64,000 bases of DNA from Flavobacteriales bacterium (GTDB lineage Bacteria; Bacteroidota; Bacteroidia; Flavobacteriales_E; Vicingaceae). Below, piece by piece: positions 1 through 9,086 of the stretch. The DNA lies in contig JACJZD010000001.1 in NCBI GenBank assembly GCA_020635795.1, positions 443,001 through 507,000 on the forward strand, written 5' to 3'. The notes under the pieces are model-generated. The model ran no database searches and was not told the origin of the DNA. It worked only from the letters and a program-made list of their open reading frames with translations. Numbering within the stretch: the first letter of the stretch is position 1; every line of letters begins with the position of its first letter. A program made the position numbers and the translations under genes.

Positions 1-1778
1 CTGGTAATGGTGGGTTCTATATGGAATTGACATCAAGTTCTGAAAGTCAAATTGTATCTTCAAATTTTGCCAATTATCCAGTATATCAAGCTGGTTATGG
101 ACCGATTGATGTTAAAGTTGTAGATCCGTTGAATGTGAAAAAAGGAACATATTATATTCAATTATTGGATTCAACTGCTACTCCAACTTCAAATCCATTA
201 AATGATGCTTATTGGAGATTAATCAATGGTTCTGATACAACTTATTCGGAAAGAAATATTGCTTTTAAAAACGAACAAGTATTTGCTAATTTAGGATTTT
301 CAGTTTCAATCAATCAATCTGTGAGTCTAGGTAGTAGTACAAGAACTGATTTTGGTTTGATTTCAGCTACGGTTTCATACTCTAATCCAACAAAACCATG
401 GTTATCTGGTGTGCCCGATTCTGATGCGGCTAATGATTTAAATTGGATACGCTCTGGTTCCCAATCTTATGATGTAGTTGGTCCTCCTGCAGTGGCTAGT
501 TACTATAATGATTATGAAATAAATGGTGCTTTTATTGATGGTGATCAAAAATTAGAGAGTATTTTGAGAGGAACTTGGGCTCCATACAGATTGGTTTCTA
601 CTGTTACACAAACAGATGCAAAACCATTAACTGATGTTAGAAACGCCCCTGGTATTGTTGATGGTTGGAATAATGCTACCACAGAACGATTCTATTCTAC
701 GGTAATGTATCCAACAGCTAATACAAGTCTTTCTCAATTAGCTAGTTCGGAATCAGTAGATATTGTATTTACTAATGATAAGTCGAAATGGACGCGTTGT
801 GTTGTGTTTGAAACAGGATGGGACAGAAGTAAAAATGAAGGGAATGCACGATTATTTAGTAAACGTGCAGCTGCGAATGTTGATAAAAATGGTACTCCAG
901 ATGGAACTTTAAATCCTCTTGGGGCTGCAGGAACTGGTATGGGATGGTTCCCTGGTTATGCTATCAATATTACCACAGGTGAGCGATTAAATATGGCTTT
1001 TGGTGAGGATAGTAAATACATCAACCATAATGGTAGAGATATGAAATGGAATCCTAATTCGGATATCTATCGATTTGATACTTTAAATTTAGTATTAGAC
1101 ACGGTAATGGGTCAAAGACATTATACTTATGTGTTTAATACAAGGTATGATGAATGTAAAGTGTTGGATAGTTTATTATCTTTTGCAAGAACTAGTCCTG
1201 CGGCAGGTGCTATAATAAAGAAAACACAAGATTATATCGGTAAGTCTGCTATGTGGGTTGGTTTGCCAACTGTAGCTCCAGGTCAAAGTTTATTGTCTAA
1301 TGATGCTAGAATTAAATTAAGAGTAACTGCACCTTATAAAAAGTTCACTACAGCAAACTCTGCAAATCCTGCTCCATTTGGTAATAGTCAACGACCTATG
1401 TATATGTTTAACATGGATAATTTTGCATCTGAAACAGGTGTTGCTACAGCAGCAAAAGAAGTTTTAGATTTAATAAAAGCTGTTCCAAATCCTTATTATG
1501 CATATTCTGAATATGAAACGGATAAATTAGATAACAGAATTAAAATCACTAATCTTCCAGAAAAATGTACGATTTCCATTTATAATGTTGGGGGTACATT
1601 AATGAGAAGATACAATAAGGCTAGTTCATTAACTAGTTTGGATTGGGATTTAAAAAACCATGTTGGGATTCCAGTTGCTGGTGGAGTTTATTTAATTCAT
1701 GTTGAAATTCCAGATGTCGGTGAAACTGTAATTAAATGGTTTGGTGTAACTAGACCGACGGATTTAAACGGATTATAA
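1..1778 (+). CDS. T9SS-exported surface protein, C-terminal part (5' truncated by window)
   Basis: The reading frame is open to base 3 at the left edge (codons for G-N-G-G-F-Y precede the first Met at 21), so this is the 3' end of a longer gene. At least 591 residues are visible. Most of it matches no enzyme domain I recognise. The last ~95 residues start at a VPNPYYAYS motif and contain ISIYNVGG, WDLKNHVG and VAGGVYLIHVEI, the pattern of FlgD-like/T9SS C-terminal targeting domains. This suggests outer-membrane export through the type IX system and a cell-surface or secreted location. It lies 42 bp upstream of a PorV/PorQ-family gene on the same strand, a common pairing in this phylum. The function of the exported part is unknown. 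Confidence 0.75.
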   Translation, partial: GNGGFYMELTSSSESQIVSSNFANYPVYQAGYGPIDVKVVDPLNVKKGTYYIQLLDSTATPTSNPLNDAYWRLINGSDTTYSERNIAFKNEQVFANLGFSVSINQSVSLGSSTRTDFGLISATVSYSNPTKPWLSGVPDSDAANDLNWIRSGSQSYDVVGPPAVASYYNDYEINGAFIDGDQKLESILRGTWAPYRLVSTVTQTDAKPLTDVRNAPGIVDGWNNATTERFYSTVMYPTANTSLSQLASSESVDIVFTNDKSKWTRCVVFETGWDRSKNEGNARLFSKRAAANVDKNGTPDGTLNPLGAAGTGMGWFPGYAINITTGERLNMAFGEDSKYINHNGRDMKWNPNSDIYRFDTLNLVLDTVMGQRHYTYVFNTRYDECKVLDSLLSFARTSPAAGAIIKKTQDYIGKSAMWVGLPTVAPGQSLLSNDARIKLRVTAPYKKFTTANSANPAPFGNSQRPMYMFNMDNFASETGVATAAKEVLDLIKAVPNPYYAYSEYETDKLDNRIKITNLPEKCTISIYNVGGTLMRRYNKASSLTSLDWDLKNHVGIPVAGGVYLIHVEIPDVGETVIKWFGVTRPTDLNGL

Positions 1779-1820
1779 TATTAAAAACGAGTTGCTTTAG
1801 CAAATTGATTATTAAAAAGA

Positions 1821-2909
1821 ATGAATATGAAAAATATTAAAGTTGCAATAACAATATTTTTATCTAGTATAACATTAGCATCATCTGTTTATGCTGGTAA
1901 TGAGGATAGAGCAGGTGAGGCAGGTGCTTCGCAATTGTTAATAAACCCTTGGGTAAGAAGTGTAGGTTTTGGTGGAGCAAATACAGCTTCAGCAACTGGC
2001 TTAGAGGCTATGAATTTAAATGTTGCTGGTCTTGCTTTTACCAAAAAAACAGAGGTAATGTTTGCTAATAAAAATTGGTTAGTTGGAAGTGGTACTCGAA
2101 TTAATACATTTGGATTATCTCAGCGTTTGGGTGAGTCAGGTGTTATGGGTATTTCTATTATGTCGATGAATTTTGGTGATATTGATATTACTACTGTTGA
2201 ATTACCTGAAGGAGGAATAGGAACATTTTCTCCTAGCTATTTAAATTTTGATTTGGCTTATGCTAAATCATTTTCAAATAGTATTTCTGGTGGTCTTGCT
2301 GTTAGAATAGTTAGTGAGTCGATTTCTAATATTGATAGTAGAGGTGTAGCTTTTAATGCTGGGGTAAAATATGTTACTGGTGAAAATGATCGAATTAAGT
2401 TTGGTATTTCATTAAATAATGTTGGGCCATCAATGCAAGCATCTGGCGAAGGATTATCATTTACTAACGTTGATGTTAATACTGGTTTAGCAGCTACACA
2501 ACAAAGAAAGTCATCAACATATCAGCTACCTTCATTATTGAATATTGGTGCATCTTATGACTTTTATGTTGCAGCACAAAAAGATTCGGCATCTAATCAA
2601 ATAAAGGCTGACCATAGAATCACTCTTGCTGGTAATTTTACAGCAAACTCATTTACAAAAGACCAATACAGATTAGGAGTTGAGTATGGGTTTAGAAATT
2701 TATTCATGTTACGTGCTGCATACGTATTAGAAAGTACTACATGGTTTGATTCTAATTTACGTTCATCTGCTTATACTGGACCTGCATTTGGTGGTTCTTT
2801 GATAGCTCCACTTGGAAAATCTGGCTCTACATTTGGTGTACATTATGCTTATGAAATGACCGAACGTTTTTCTGGAACACACAGCATTGGTATCCGTTTA
2901 GACTTATAA
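1821..2909 (+). CDS. PorV/PorQ family outer-membrane beta-barrel protein
   Basis: The 362-residue protein has a cleavable signal peptide (residues 1-25, ending SSVYA). Motifs typical of the PorV/PorQ family follow: GAGEAGASQLLINPWVRSVG-like start, GFGGANTA, alternating beta strands and a terminal GIRLDL strand. PorV is an outer-membrane component of the type IX secretion system that binds and shuttles cargo carrying the C-terminal signal; PorQ-like relatives are less well defined. Position directly after a gene with a T9SS-type C-terminus supports a role in export of that protein. Translation may begin at either of two close Met codons (1821 or 1827). I cannot tell PorV from a paralogue by eye. 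A strong terminator hairpin follows the stop. Confidence 0.8.
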   Translation: MNMKNIKVAITIFLSSITLASSVYAGNEDRAGEAGASQLLINPWVRSVGFGGANTASATGLEAMNLNVAGLAFTKKTEVMFANKNWLVGSGTRINTFGLSQRLGESGVMGISIMSMNFGDIDITTVELPEGGIGTFSPSYLNFDLAYAKSFSNSISGGLAVRIVSESISNIDSRGVAFNAGVKYVTGENDRIKFGISLNNVGPSMQASGEGLSFTNVDVNTGLAATQQRKSSTYQLPSLLNIGASYDFYVAAQKDSASNQIKADHRITLAGNFTANSFTKDQYRLGVEYGFRNLFMLRAAYVLESTTWFDSNLRSSAYTGPAFGGSLIAPLGKSGSTFGVHYAYEMTERFSGTHSIGIRLDL

Positions 2910-2934
2910 TACGAATTACATATAAATCTTATAA

Positions 2935-2965
2935 AAGAGAACTCTAACTAGAGTTCTCTTTTTCG
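2935..2965 (+). terminator. Rho-independent-type terminator after the PorV/PorQ gene
   Basis: A perfect 14-bp inverted repeat (left arm 2935-2948, right arm 2951-2964) centres on AC and is followed by a T run. It lies between the barrel gene and greA and separates the two transcription units. Confidence 0.8.
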
Positions 2966-2984
2966 CTTTACAACCCTTAAAGTT

Positions 2985-3458
2985 ATGTCACAAATTAATT
3001 ACTATACAGAAGATGGTTTAAGAAAACTTAATGAAGAATTAGACCAATTAAAAAATGTTGAAAGAGCAAAAGTCTCTGCTCAAATTGCAGAAGCTAGAGA
3101 TAAAGGTGATTTATCTGAAAATGCTGAATATGATGCTGCTAAAGAGGCTCAAGGATTATTAGAATTAAAAATTTCTAAATTAGAAACCATTGTTGCTAAC
3201 GCAAGAGTGATTGATGAATCTCAATTGGACTTGTCAAAAGCTTTAATACTTTCTAAAGTAAAGATTAAAAACCTTGCCAATAAAATGGTTATGGAATATA
3301 CGTTGGTATCTGAAAAAGAAGCTAATTTAAAAGAGAAACGTATTTCTGTAGATTCGCCAATCGGACATGCTTTATTGGGAAAATCAGTTGGAGATGTTGT
3401 TGAAGTTCAAGTTCCTACTGGTAAAGTAAATTTTGAAGTTATCGAAATTTCTAGATAA
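2985..3458 (+). CDS. greA: Transcription elongation factor GreA
   Basis: GreA stimulates the transcript-cleavage activity of stalled RNA polymerase. The 157-residue length is normal for the family. The N-terminal coiled coil (about residues 1-75) carries the acidic tip in a DKGDLSENAEYDAA segment around residues 40-53. The C-terminal FKBP-like domain contains SPIGHALLGKSVGD near residues 124-137. The stop codon overlaps the start of the next gene (TAATG), so it is translationally coupled to the HIT gene. ATG start follows a terminator and a short leader. Identification is secure. Confidence 0.96.
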   Translation: MSQINYYTEDGLRKLNEELDQLKNVERAKVSAQIAEARDKGDLSENAEYDAAKEAQGLLELKISKLETIVANARVIDESQLDLSKALILSKVKIKNLANKMVMEYTLVSEKEANLKEKRISVDSPIGHALLGKSVGDVVEVQVPTGKVNFEVIEISR

Positions 3459-3847
3459 TGCAGCCTTCTATCTTTTCAAAAATTATTAATAAAGAAATTC
3501 CTTCATACATTATTGAAGAGAATGAGCATTTTATTGCTTTTTTAGATGTTTTTCCATTAGCAAAAGGTCATGTATTGGTGGTACCTAAAAAGCAAGTGGA
3601 TTATATTTTTGATTTAGAACCCGAATTATATTCAGGTTTATGGTTGTTTGCCAATAAAATAGCTAAAAAGTTAGAACAAGCCATTCCTTGCAAAAGAGTT
3701 GGTATTGCTGTTATTGGCTTAGAAGTTCCTCATGCACATATCCACTTAATACCTTTGCAATCGGTAGAAGATATTAATTTTTCTCGTCCAAAATTAAAAT
3801 TAGTACCATCAGATTTTGAAGAAATTCTAAAGAAGATTAAAAATTAG
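3458..3847 (+). CDS. HIT family protein (histidine-triad nucleotide-binding hydrolase)
   Basis: HIT proteins are small cytoplasmic nucleotide hydrolases or transferases acting on AMP-linked substrates. The 129-residue protein has the triad motif PHAHIHLIPL with His92, His94 and His96, plus the N-terminal I-F-x-K-I-I family signature and the LAKGHVLVVPKK strand. Its ATG overlaps the greA stop by one base, indicating an operon. The 3' end overlaps convergent ruvC by 4 bp. The exact substrate cannot be deduced. Confidence 0.93.
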   Translation: MQPSIFSKIINKEIPSYIIEENEHFIAFLDVFPLAKGHVLVVPKKQVDYIFDLEPELYSGLWLFANKIAKKLEQAIPCKRVGIAVIGLEVPHAHIHLIPLQSVEDINFSRPKLKLVPSDFEEILKKIKN

Positions 3848-4398
3848 TTTTTTGCTCTTTTTGGATTTTGTGTAACAAAAGCTTTCCAGCCAGAATAGCT
3901 TTTCTCACCACTTGTAGTATTATTTTGAAAAGAATGGCACATGGCAACAGCCAGCCCATCCGTAGCATCTAAATGTTTGGGTAAATTTTTTATTTTTAAA
4001 AGTGAAACTAACATGGCTGCAACTTGTTCTTTTGAAGACGTTCCCTTACCAGTAATCGACATTTTTATTTTTTTTGGTGAGTACTCAAAAACAGGAATGT
4101 TTAACGATAAAGCTGCAGCAATAGAAATTCCCTGTGCTCTTCCAAGTTTTAACATCGATTGAGCATTTTTCCCTAAAAAAGGTGCTTCTATGGCAACTTC
4201 ATCAGGTTTGTATTCGGTAATTAAATAATTAGTCCGTTCAAATATTTTTTGTAGTTTTAAAAAATGGGTTTCTAGTTTTTTTAACTCAATTGAACCCATA
4301 GCAATTAATTCAACTTTATTGTTTTTTACATGAATAATTCCATAACCCATTACAGTTGTACCAGGGTCAATTCCTAATATTATTTTATCTTTAATCAA
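3844..4398 (-). CDS. ruvC: Holliday junction resolvase RuvC
   Basis: RuvC cleaves Holliday junctions symmetrically as part of the RuvABC recombination machine. The protein begins at the classic GIDPGTT motif (first catalytic Asp), followed by VAIEAPF (catalytic Glu) and the C-terminal HLDATDGLAVAMCH segment with the remaining acidic residues. I prefer the TTG at 4398 (MIKDKIILGID..., 184 residues, normal length). A longer form from TTG 4428 would add ten non-family residues and run into the divergent gene at 4413. Convergent with the HIT gene, overlapping by 4 bp. Confidence 0.94.
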   Translation of the reverse strand: MIKDKIILGIDPGTTVMGYGIIHVKNNKVELIAMGSIELKKLETHFLKLQKIFERTNYLITEYKPDEVAIEAPFLGKNAQSMLKLGRAQGISIAAALSLNIPVFEYSPKKIKMSITGKGTSSKEQVAAMLVSLLKIKNLPKHLDATDGLAVAMCHSFQNNTTSGEKSYSGWKAFVTQNPKRAKN

Positions 4399-4412
4399 AA
4401 AAATTGGGTTGA

Positions 4413-5345
4413 TTGAATAATAAAGCAAGATACAAATATTTTAATTTAATTGTACGAAGTTTAATTGGTATTGGCGCCTTACTATTTATTTTCTTCAAAT
4501 TAAAGGACAGTTACCACCTTCAACTAAATGAACTTGATACCATATCCATCAATTTTTTATTTGTAGTGATTGCTTTTTTATTGAGTTTTTTTAATTGGGG
4601 GTTAGAATCGTTAAAATGGAAATATTTAATTGCTAAAATAAAAGTAGTTACCTTTATTCAAGCCTATAAAATAATATTAACAGGCATTACCATGAGTTTA
4701 ATTACACCTAATAGAGTTGGCGAAATCCCAGCAAGAGCTTATCTATTAAATGATAAGGAAAACCTAAATAAGTTAATTTACGCTACATTTATTGGGTCAT
4801 TTACACAACTGTTGGTTACCGTTTTTTTTGGAACAGTTGGAGTTTTCTATTCTATGGTTTGGTTTGATATTTATTTATCTGAATCTGTATTGGTATCGCT
4901 TATTATTTTCTTGATGATACTAATAGCTTTATTGATGTTTTCTAACAAAATAAAAAGGAATATTCTTTATTTATTTAACAAACAATCTTCTATTGATTTT
5001 AGCAGAATAACATTGCTTAAAGCATTGATATATAGTTTTTTTAGGTATGTAATTTTTGTTTTGCAATATTATTGTTTATTAGAAGCATTTGGCGTTCATT
5101 TTACCAATATCGTTGCACTTTGGTTAATTCCGCTTTGTTTTTTTGTAGCATCGTCAATACCTACATTTTTAATTTCAGAAATAGGAGTGAGGAGTTCTAT
5201 CGCAATAATAGTGTTTGGAGTGTTGAGTACTAATAATGTCGCTATTATTGCTTCATCAATTGTATTGTGGGTAATAAATATTGCCATTCCTGCTATTTTT
5301 GGAATTGGATTTATGAAACAATTAGAAATTAGAGAAGTTGAGTAG
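4413..5345 (+). CDS. Lysylphosphatidylglycerol synthase-TM-like membrane protein (UPF0104/flippase-like)
   Basis: This 310-residue integral membrane protein has about eight hydrophobic segments, including an N-terminal LIGIGALLFIFFKL helix. It has the family features W-x-LESLKWKYL near residue 62, ITPNRVGEIPARAYLL near residue 100 and the late SEIGVRSSIAIIVFG segment. Related proteins belong to the MprF/AglD-like membrane-domain group and are often found with glycosyltransferases; some move or modify lipids. Start is TTG at 4413, chosen because no earlier start exists and the first TM helix follows at once. Its end overlaps the GT2 gene by 8 bp, so the two are probably co-translated and may act on the same lipid-linked sugar. 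That role is inference. Confidence 0.75.
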   Translation: MNNKARYKYFNLIVRSLIGIGALLFIFFKLKDSYHLQLNELDTISINFLFVVIAFLLSFFNWGLESLKWKYLIAKIKVVTFIQAYKIILTGITMSLITPNRVGEIPARAYLLNDKENLNKLIYATFIGSFTQLLVTVFFGTVGVFYSMVWFDIYLSESVLVSLIIFLMILIALLMFSNKIKRNILYLFNKQSSIDFSRITLLKALIYSFFRYVIFVLQYYCLLEAFGVHFTNIVALWLIPLCFFVASSIPTFLISEIGVRSSIAIIVFGVLSTNNVAIIASSIVLWVINIAIPAIFGIGFMKQLEIREVE

Positions 5346-6459
5346 TATTGTTATCATATTAACCATATTAATTTTAGTGTATGTAATTACAGTGGTAACC
5401 ATGATTGTTGGTTATTACAAACAACTAAAAGAATCGAAAGTAATTATAGATAATCCTTCAATAGTAAAAATATCGGTTGTAATTGCAGCAAGGAACGAAG
5501 AGAATAATATTGGAAAATGTTTAAGTTCAATAGTTAACCAAAAGGTTCATCATGATGATTTTGAAATCATTGTAATTAATGACCATTCTACTGATAACAC
5601 TTTAAAAATTGTTGAAGACTTTAAGAAAGATTATAAAAATGTGCATTGTTATTCTTTGTCGGAAACAAGCTCAAAAAAAGCAGCAATAAAATTTGGGGTG
5701 TCGAAATGTTTGCACGAAGTGGTGGTAATTACTGATGCTGATTGTGAGGTTCCAATAAATTGGTTATCATTAATTTCATCAAAGTTTAATAATAATTTAT
5801 CGCTACTTGTAGCTCCTATTCAGTTAATCCCAAAAGGAGGCTTATTTGGTGCTTTTCAGGAGTTAGACATGTTTGCTTTACAAGGATTTACTTTTGGGAG
5901 TTTGGCTTATAACAATCCAATTTTAATAAATGCGGCTAATATGGCATTTAATAAAGTTGATTATGTGGCTAATTATCCTCATAAAACTGAGAATACGCCT
6001 TCTGGAGATGACATGTTTTTATTAGAGCAATTTAAAAAACATAAAAAACATATTAATGGATTTTTGAATAGTAATTTAATAGTAAAGACCAAATCGGAGA
6101 AAACTCTAATAGATTTTTTACATCAACGAGTTCGTTGGACATCAAAAAGTAAGTATTATAGAGATAGCTGGATACAATATTTTGGTGTATTAACATTTTT
6201 AACCAATTTGGCTTTGGTTTTCATCTGCTTACACTTGATATTAGTCGAACAAAATAGGGGCGTTTATATAATCTTATTGCTAACTAAATGGCTTATTGAT
6301 TTTATATTATTATTTTTGGTTTCATCTTTCTTTAAAAGAAGAAAAGTGTTGATTTATTTTTTACCCGTGCAAGTGATATATCCTGTGTATATTTTGGTTG
6401 TAGGAGTATTGTCAAACTTTTTAAAAATTAGGTGGAAAGGTAGAATATATAATGGGTAA
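5338..6459 (+). CDS. Glycosyltransferase family 2, membrane-anchored
   Basis: The 373-residue protein has an N-terminal TM helix, then a GT-A nucleotide-sugar domain: VVIAARNEENNIGKCL near residue 48, the DxD-type ITDADCEVP motif, SGDDMFLLEQF as acceptor-site acidic residues, and the processive-type QRVRWTSK (QxxRW) signature. Three C-terminal hydrophobic helices follow. Likely transfers sugars to a membrane acceptor. Start TTG at 5338 overlaps the preceding membrane-protein gene, and the stop overlaps the next gene start by 8 bp. Substrate is not deducible. The three-gene overlap suggests a single transcript. Confidence 0.85.
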   Translation: MSSIVIILTILILVYVITVVTMIVGYYKQLKESKVIIDNPSIVKISVVIAARNEENNIGKCLSSIVNQKVHHDDFEIIVINDHSTDNTLKIVEDFKKDYKNVHCYSLSETSSKKAAIKFGVSKCLHEVVVITDADCEVPINWLSLISSKFNNNLSLLVAPIQLIPKGGLFGAFQELDMFALQGFTFGSLAYNNPILINAANMAFNKVDYVANYPHKTENTPSGDDMFLLEQFKKHKKHINGFLNSNLIVKTKSEKTLIDFLHQRVRWTSKSKYYRDSWIQYFGVLTFLTNLALVFICLHLILVEQNRGVYIILLLTKWLIDFILLFLVSSFFKRRKVLIYFLPVQVIYPVYILVVGVLSNFLKIRWKGRIYNG

Positions 6460-7687
6460 AGAGAACAAAGACATATATTCAAAATCATTATCTTACCATG
6501 CGTGGCAAAGGCTTAAGAAGAACAAGCTAGCTATGTTTGGGTTGTTGATTATATTTTGTGCTACTTTGGTGGCATTGTTAGGACCCATTATTCGACCTGA
6601 TAATTCACCAAAAGCTAACAATCAAATTCTCGAAGTTACTACTCGTAAACCTGGATTTAAGATTAATATATTGAAAATTAGAAAGAACGAAGAGAAAAAA
6701 TCGAGGGGTTTCTGGGTATTATTTTCAAAAGGATTGGAAAGTAATTATAGGATGGTACCAATTTTTGATTACAGCTTTGAAGGTGCAGATATTGTGGTAG
6801 AAAAGTATACAGGTAATGAAATCAACAATGGACAAATATTAAAATTCAATTTAGCTGAAGTAGCCTTTCCACTTGATCATAATAAGGTTGAGGAAACTTC
6901 GGGGGGATTAGAGTTTTATACCTTGGATGAAGGTAAAAAGAACATGACTATTGAAGAGTTAAGAGGATTAGTAGAGAACAATAATATTGTTACCAATAAC
7001 TATTTACTTGGAACTGATAAATATGGTAGAGACATGTTGAGTAGATTAATGGCTGGAACATGGATATCTCTTTCTGTTGGTTTTATTTCGGTATTTATTT
7101 CTTTAGTTATTGGAATATCGCTTGGTGCAATTGCTGGTTATTATCGTGGATGGGTTGATGATGTTATCATTTGGATAATTAATGTGGTGTGGTCTATTCC
7201 TACATTATTATTAGTTATTGCTATTACCTTAGCATTAGGGAAAGATTTTTGGCAAGTATTTGTTGCCGTAGGTTTAACCATGTGGGTAGAGGTTGCTAGG
7301 GTTGTTAGAGGTCAAGTATTAAGTTTGCGAGAAAAAGAATTTGTAGAAGCAGGAAAGGCTTTAGGTTTTAATGATAAACGAATTATTTTAAGACACATTA
7401 TTCCAAATGTTCTAGGGCCTGTTATTGTTATTTCGGCAATAAACTTTGCTGCTGCTATTTTAATAGAAGCGGGGTTAAGTTATTTAGGTATTGGTGCACA
7501 ACCACCGCAAGCTACTTGGGGTAAAATGATTTCTGAACACAAAGGTTATATTATAACTGGTGATGCTTATTTAGCTGTTTTACCAGGTGTTGCTATTATT
7601 TTAATGGTACTAGCTTTTGTGTTGGTTGGAAATGGTTTACGAGATGCATTAGACTCTAAATCAGTTGATGATTTACCTTCTGTTTAA
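6452..7687 (+). CDS. ABC transporter permease, OppC/DppC type
   Basis: The 411-residue permease has an OppC N-terminal helix (residues ~27-48), then a long extracytoplasmic insertion (~50-180), then a BPD-type permease domain (~190-400) with five helices. The LLGTDKYGRDMLSRL motif precedes the domain, and the EAA loop reads EAGKALGFNDKRIILRHIIPN, which docks on the ABC ATPase. The family imports peptides or related solutes. No ATPase, second permease or binding protein lies in this window, so its partners must be elsewhere. It starts inside the preceding GT2 gene and converges on the AtoE-like gene with a 4-bp overlap. Confidence 0.88.
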   Translation: MGKENKDIYSKSLSYHAWQRLKKNKLAMFGLLIIFCATLVALLGPIIRPDNSPKANNQILEVTTRKPGFKINILKIRKNEEKKSRGFWVLFSKGLESNYRMVPIFDYSFEGADIVVEKYTGNEINNGQILKFNLAEVAFPLDHNKVEETSGGLEFYTLDEGKKNMTIEELRGLVENNNIVTNNYLLGTDKYGRDMLSRLMAGTWISLSVGFISVFISLVIGISLGAIAGYYRGWVDDVIIWIINVVWSIPTLLLVIAITLALGKDFWQVFVAVGLTMWVEVARVVRGQVLSLREKEFVEAGKALGFNDKRIILRHIIPNVLGPVIVISAINFAAAILIEAGLSYLGIGAQPPQATWGKMISEHKGYIITGDAYLAVLPGVAIILMVLAFVLVGNGLRDALDSKSVDDLPSV

Positions 7688-9075
7688 AAGATTATTAAAC
7701 AGCTAATAAAAATTATACCACCCAACAACATTAAAATTAAGGTATAAGGCAATATTTGTTTTGCTTTTAAGCCTGTTATTCCTAATAAGGGAAGAGCCCA
7801 AAAAGGCTGGAGCATATTAGTAAGTTGGTCGCCATAAGCCAACGCTAAAATGCTTTTAGGAATAGAAACGCCTAATTCTAAAGCCGATTGTATAATAATT
7901 GGACCTTGAACTGCCCATTGACCACCACCACTTGGTACAAAAATATTCACTAAACCAGCACTAAAAAAGGTATAAATAGGAAATGTAAACTCGTTAGAAA
8001 TGACAATAAAGAAATCTGAAATATCTGCGACTAAACCAGAACCTTTCATTATTCCCATTATTCCAAAATACAACGGGAACTGAATTAATATACCAGAAGC
8101 ACCAACAATTGCCTCATCAACAGCCGATAAAAACGAGCTGAAATTAGTATGAAACATTATTGCTAAAGAGAAAAGGAGTAAATTAATATTGTTAGGTGTG
8201 AAAAAATCCAAAAAATTATAGTGATAATCAATGGCAATTTTATATCCTATAAATACCAAAATGATAAACCCGAATAACATTGAAAATAGTTTTGAATGAT
8301 CAAGTTTCTCCGCTCCAGAAATAATTTCAGGGTTTAAAATGGTAGCGTTATTTTTTGACAATACAATATGCTGATTGGATGATTTTTTACCTACAATGTA
8401 CATTGCTATTGGTAAGATAGTAAGCACTAAAAACATTATGGAGATGTTCATTGTTGAGCCAACTGTTTCCCAATATGAAATCCGTTCGGGTAATAAATCA
8501 ATTTGTGAGGTAGGTAATAAACCATTCATCATTTCTTTTAAATGATTGGGTTCGGCTACTTTGCTTAACGATGAGCCTGATAAGCCCCCATGCCAAACCA
8601 TTAAGCCTGAATAACCAGCAGCACCAATAAGCGGATAATTAATTTTGAAATTGTTTGTTTGAGCGTAATCGCCAATTTTCCGAGCAAAAATGGCACCGAA
8701 TATTAACCCCAATCCCCAATTAAATAAACTAACGAATACAGTTAGAAAAGTAACTAAGGCTGCTGATTTTGCTGTACTTGTACATTGTTTTACTAAAATA
8801 GACAACACGTTGTCTATGGGTTTTGAAAGTGCTAAAACATGACCAAGAACTAACATTAACATCATTTGCATGGCAAATACCAATGCTGATGAATTCCAAA
8901 TACCTTCTTCCCAATATTTTAATAAATCAAAGGTGTATGAAACGGAAGATTTTCCTTCTGAATTGGTAAAAAATAATGCAATAAAAAAAGTGACGATAGA
9001 AAGTATAACGGCAATGGTAAAGGGTGAAGGTAGGATATACTTGAAAACTTTTGAATATTTATCAGAAAAACTCAT
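7684..9075 (-). CDS. Short-chain fatty acid transporter, AtoE family
   Basis: The 463-residue polytopic membrane protein has about ten or more hydrophobic segments. Family hallmarks are the LPSPFTIAVILSIVTF start, GLIFGAIFARKIG, AAGYSGLMVWHGGLSGS and the VPSGGGQWAVQGPI motif near residue 370. E. coli AtoE takes up short-chain fatty acids such as acetoacetate and butyrate; here no beta-oxidation or ato genes are adjacent, so the substrate is only a family-level inference. ATG start at 9075. Same strand as, and 11 bp downstream of, the flavin reductase gene. Confidence 0.85.
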   Translation of the reverse strand: MSFSDKYSKVFKYILPSPFTIAVILSIVTFFIALFFTNSEGKSSVSYTFDLLKYWEEGIWNSSALVFAMQMMLMLVLGHVLALSKPIDNVLSILVKQCTSTAKSAALVTFLTVFVSLFNWGLGLIFGAIFARKIGDYAQTNNFKINYPLIGAAGYSGLMVWHGGLSGSSLSKVAEPNHLKEMMNGLLPTSQIDLLPERISYWETVGSTMNISIMFLVLTILPIAMYIVGKKSSNQHIVLSKNNATILNPEIISGAEKLDHSKLFSMLFGFIILVFIGYKIAIDYHYNFLDFFTPNNINLLLFSLAIMFHTNFSSFLSAVDEAIVGASGILIQFPLYFGIMGIMKGSGLVADISDFFIVISNEFTFPIYTFFSAGLVNIFVPSGGGQWAVQGPIIIQSALELGVSIPKSILALAYGDQLTNMLQPFWALPLLGITGLKAKQILPYTLILMLLGGIIFISCLIIF

Positions 9076-9086
9076 TTAGGTATTGT

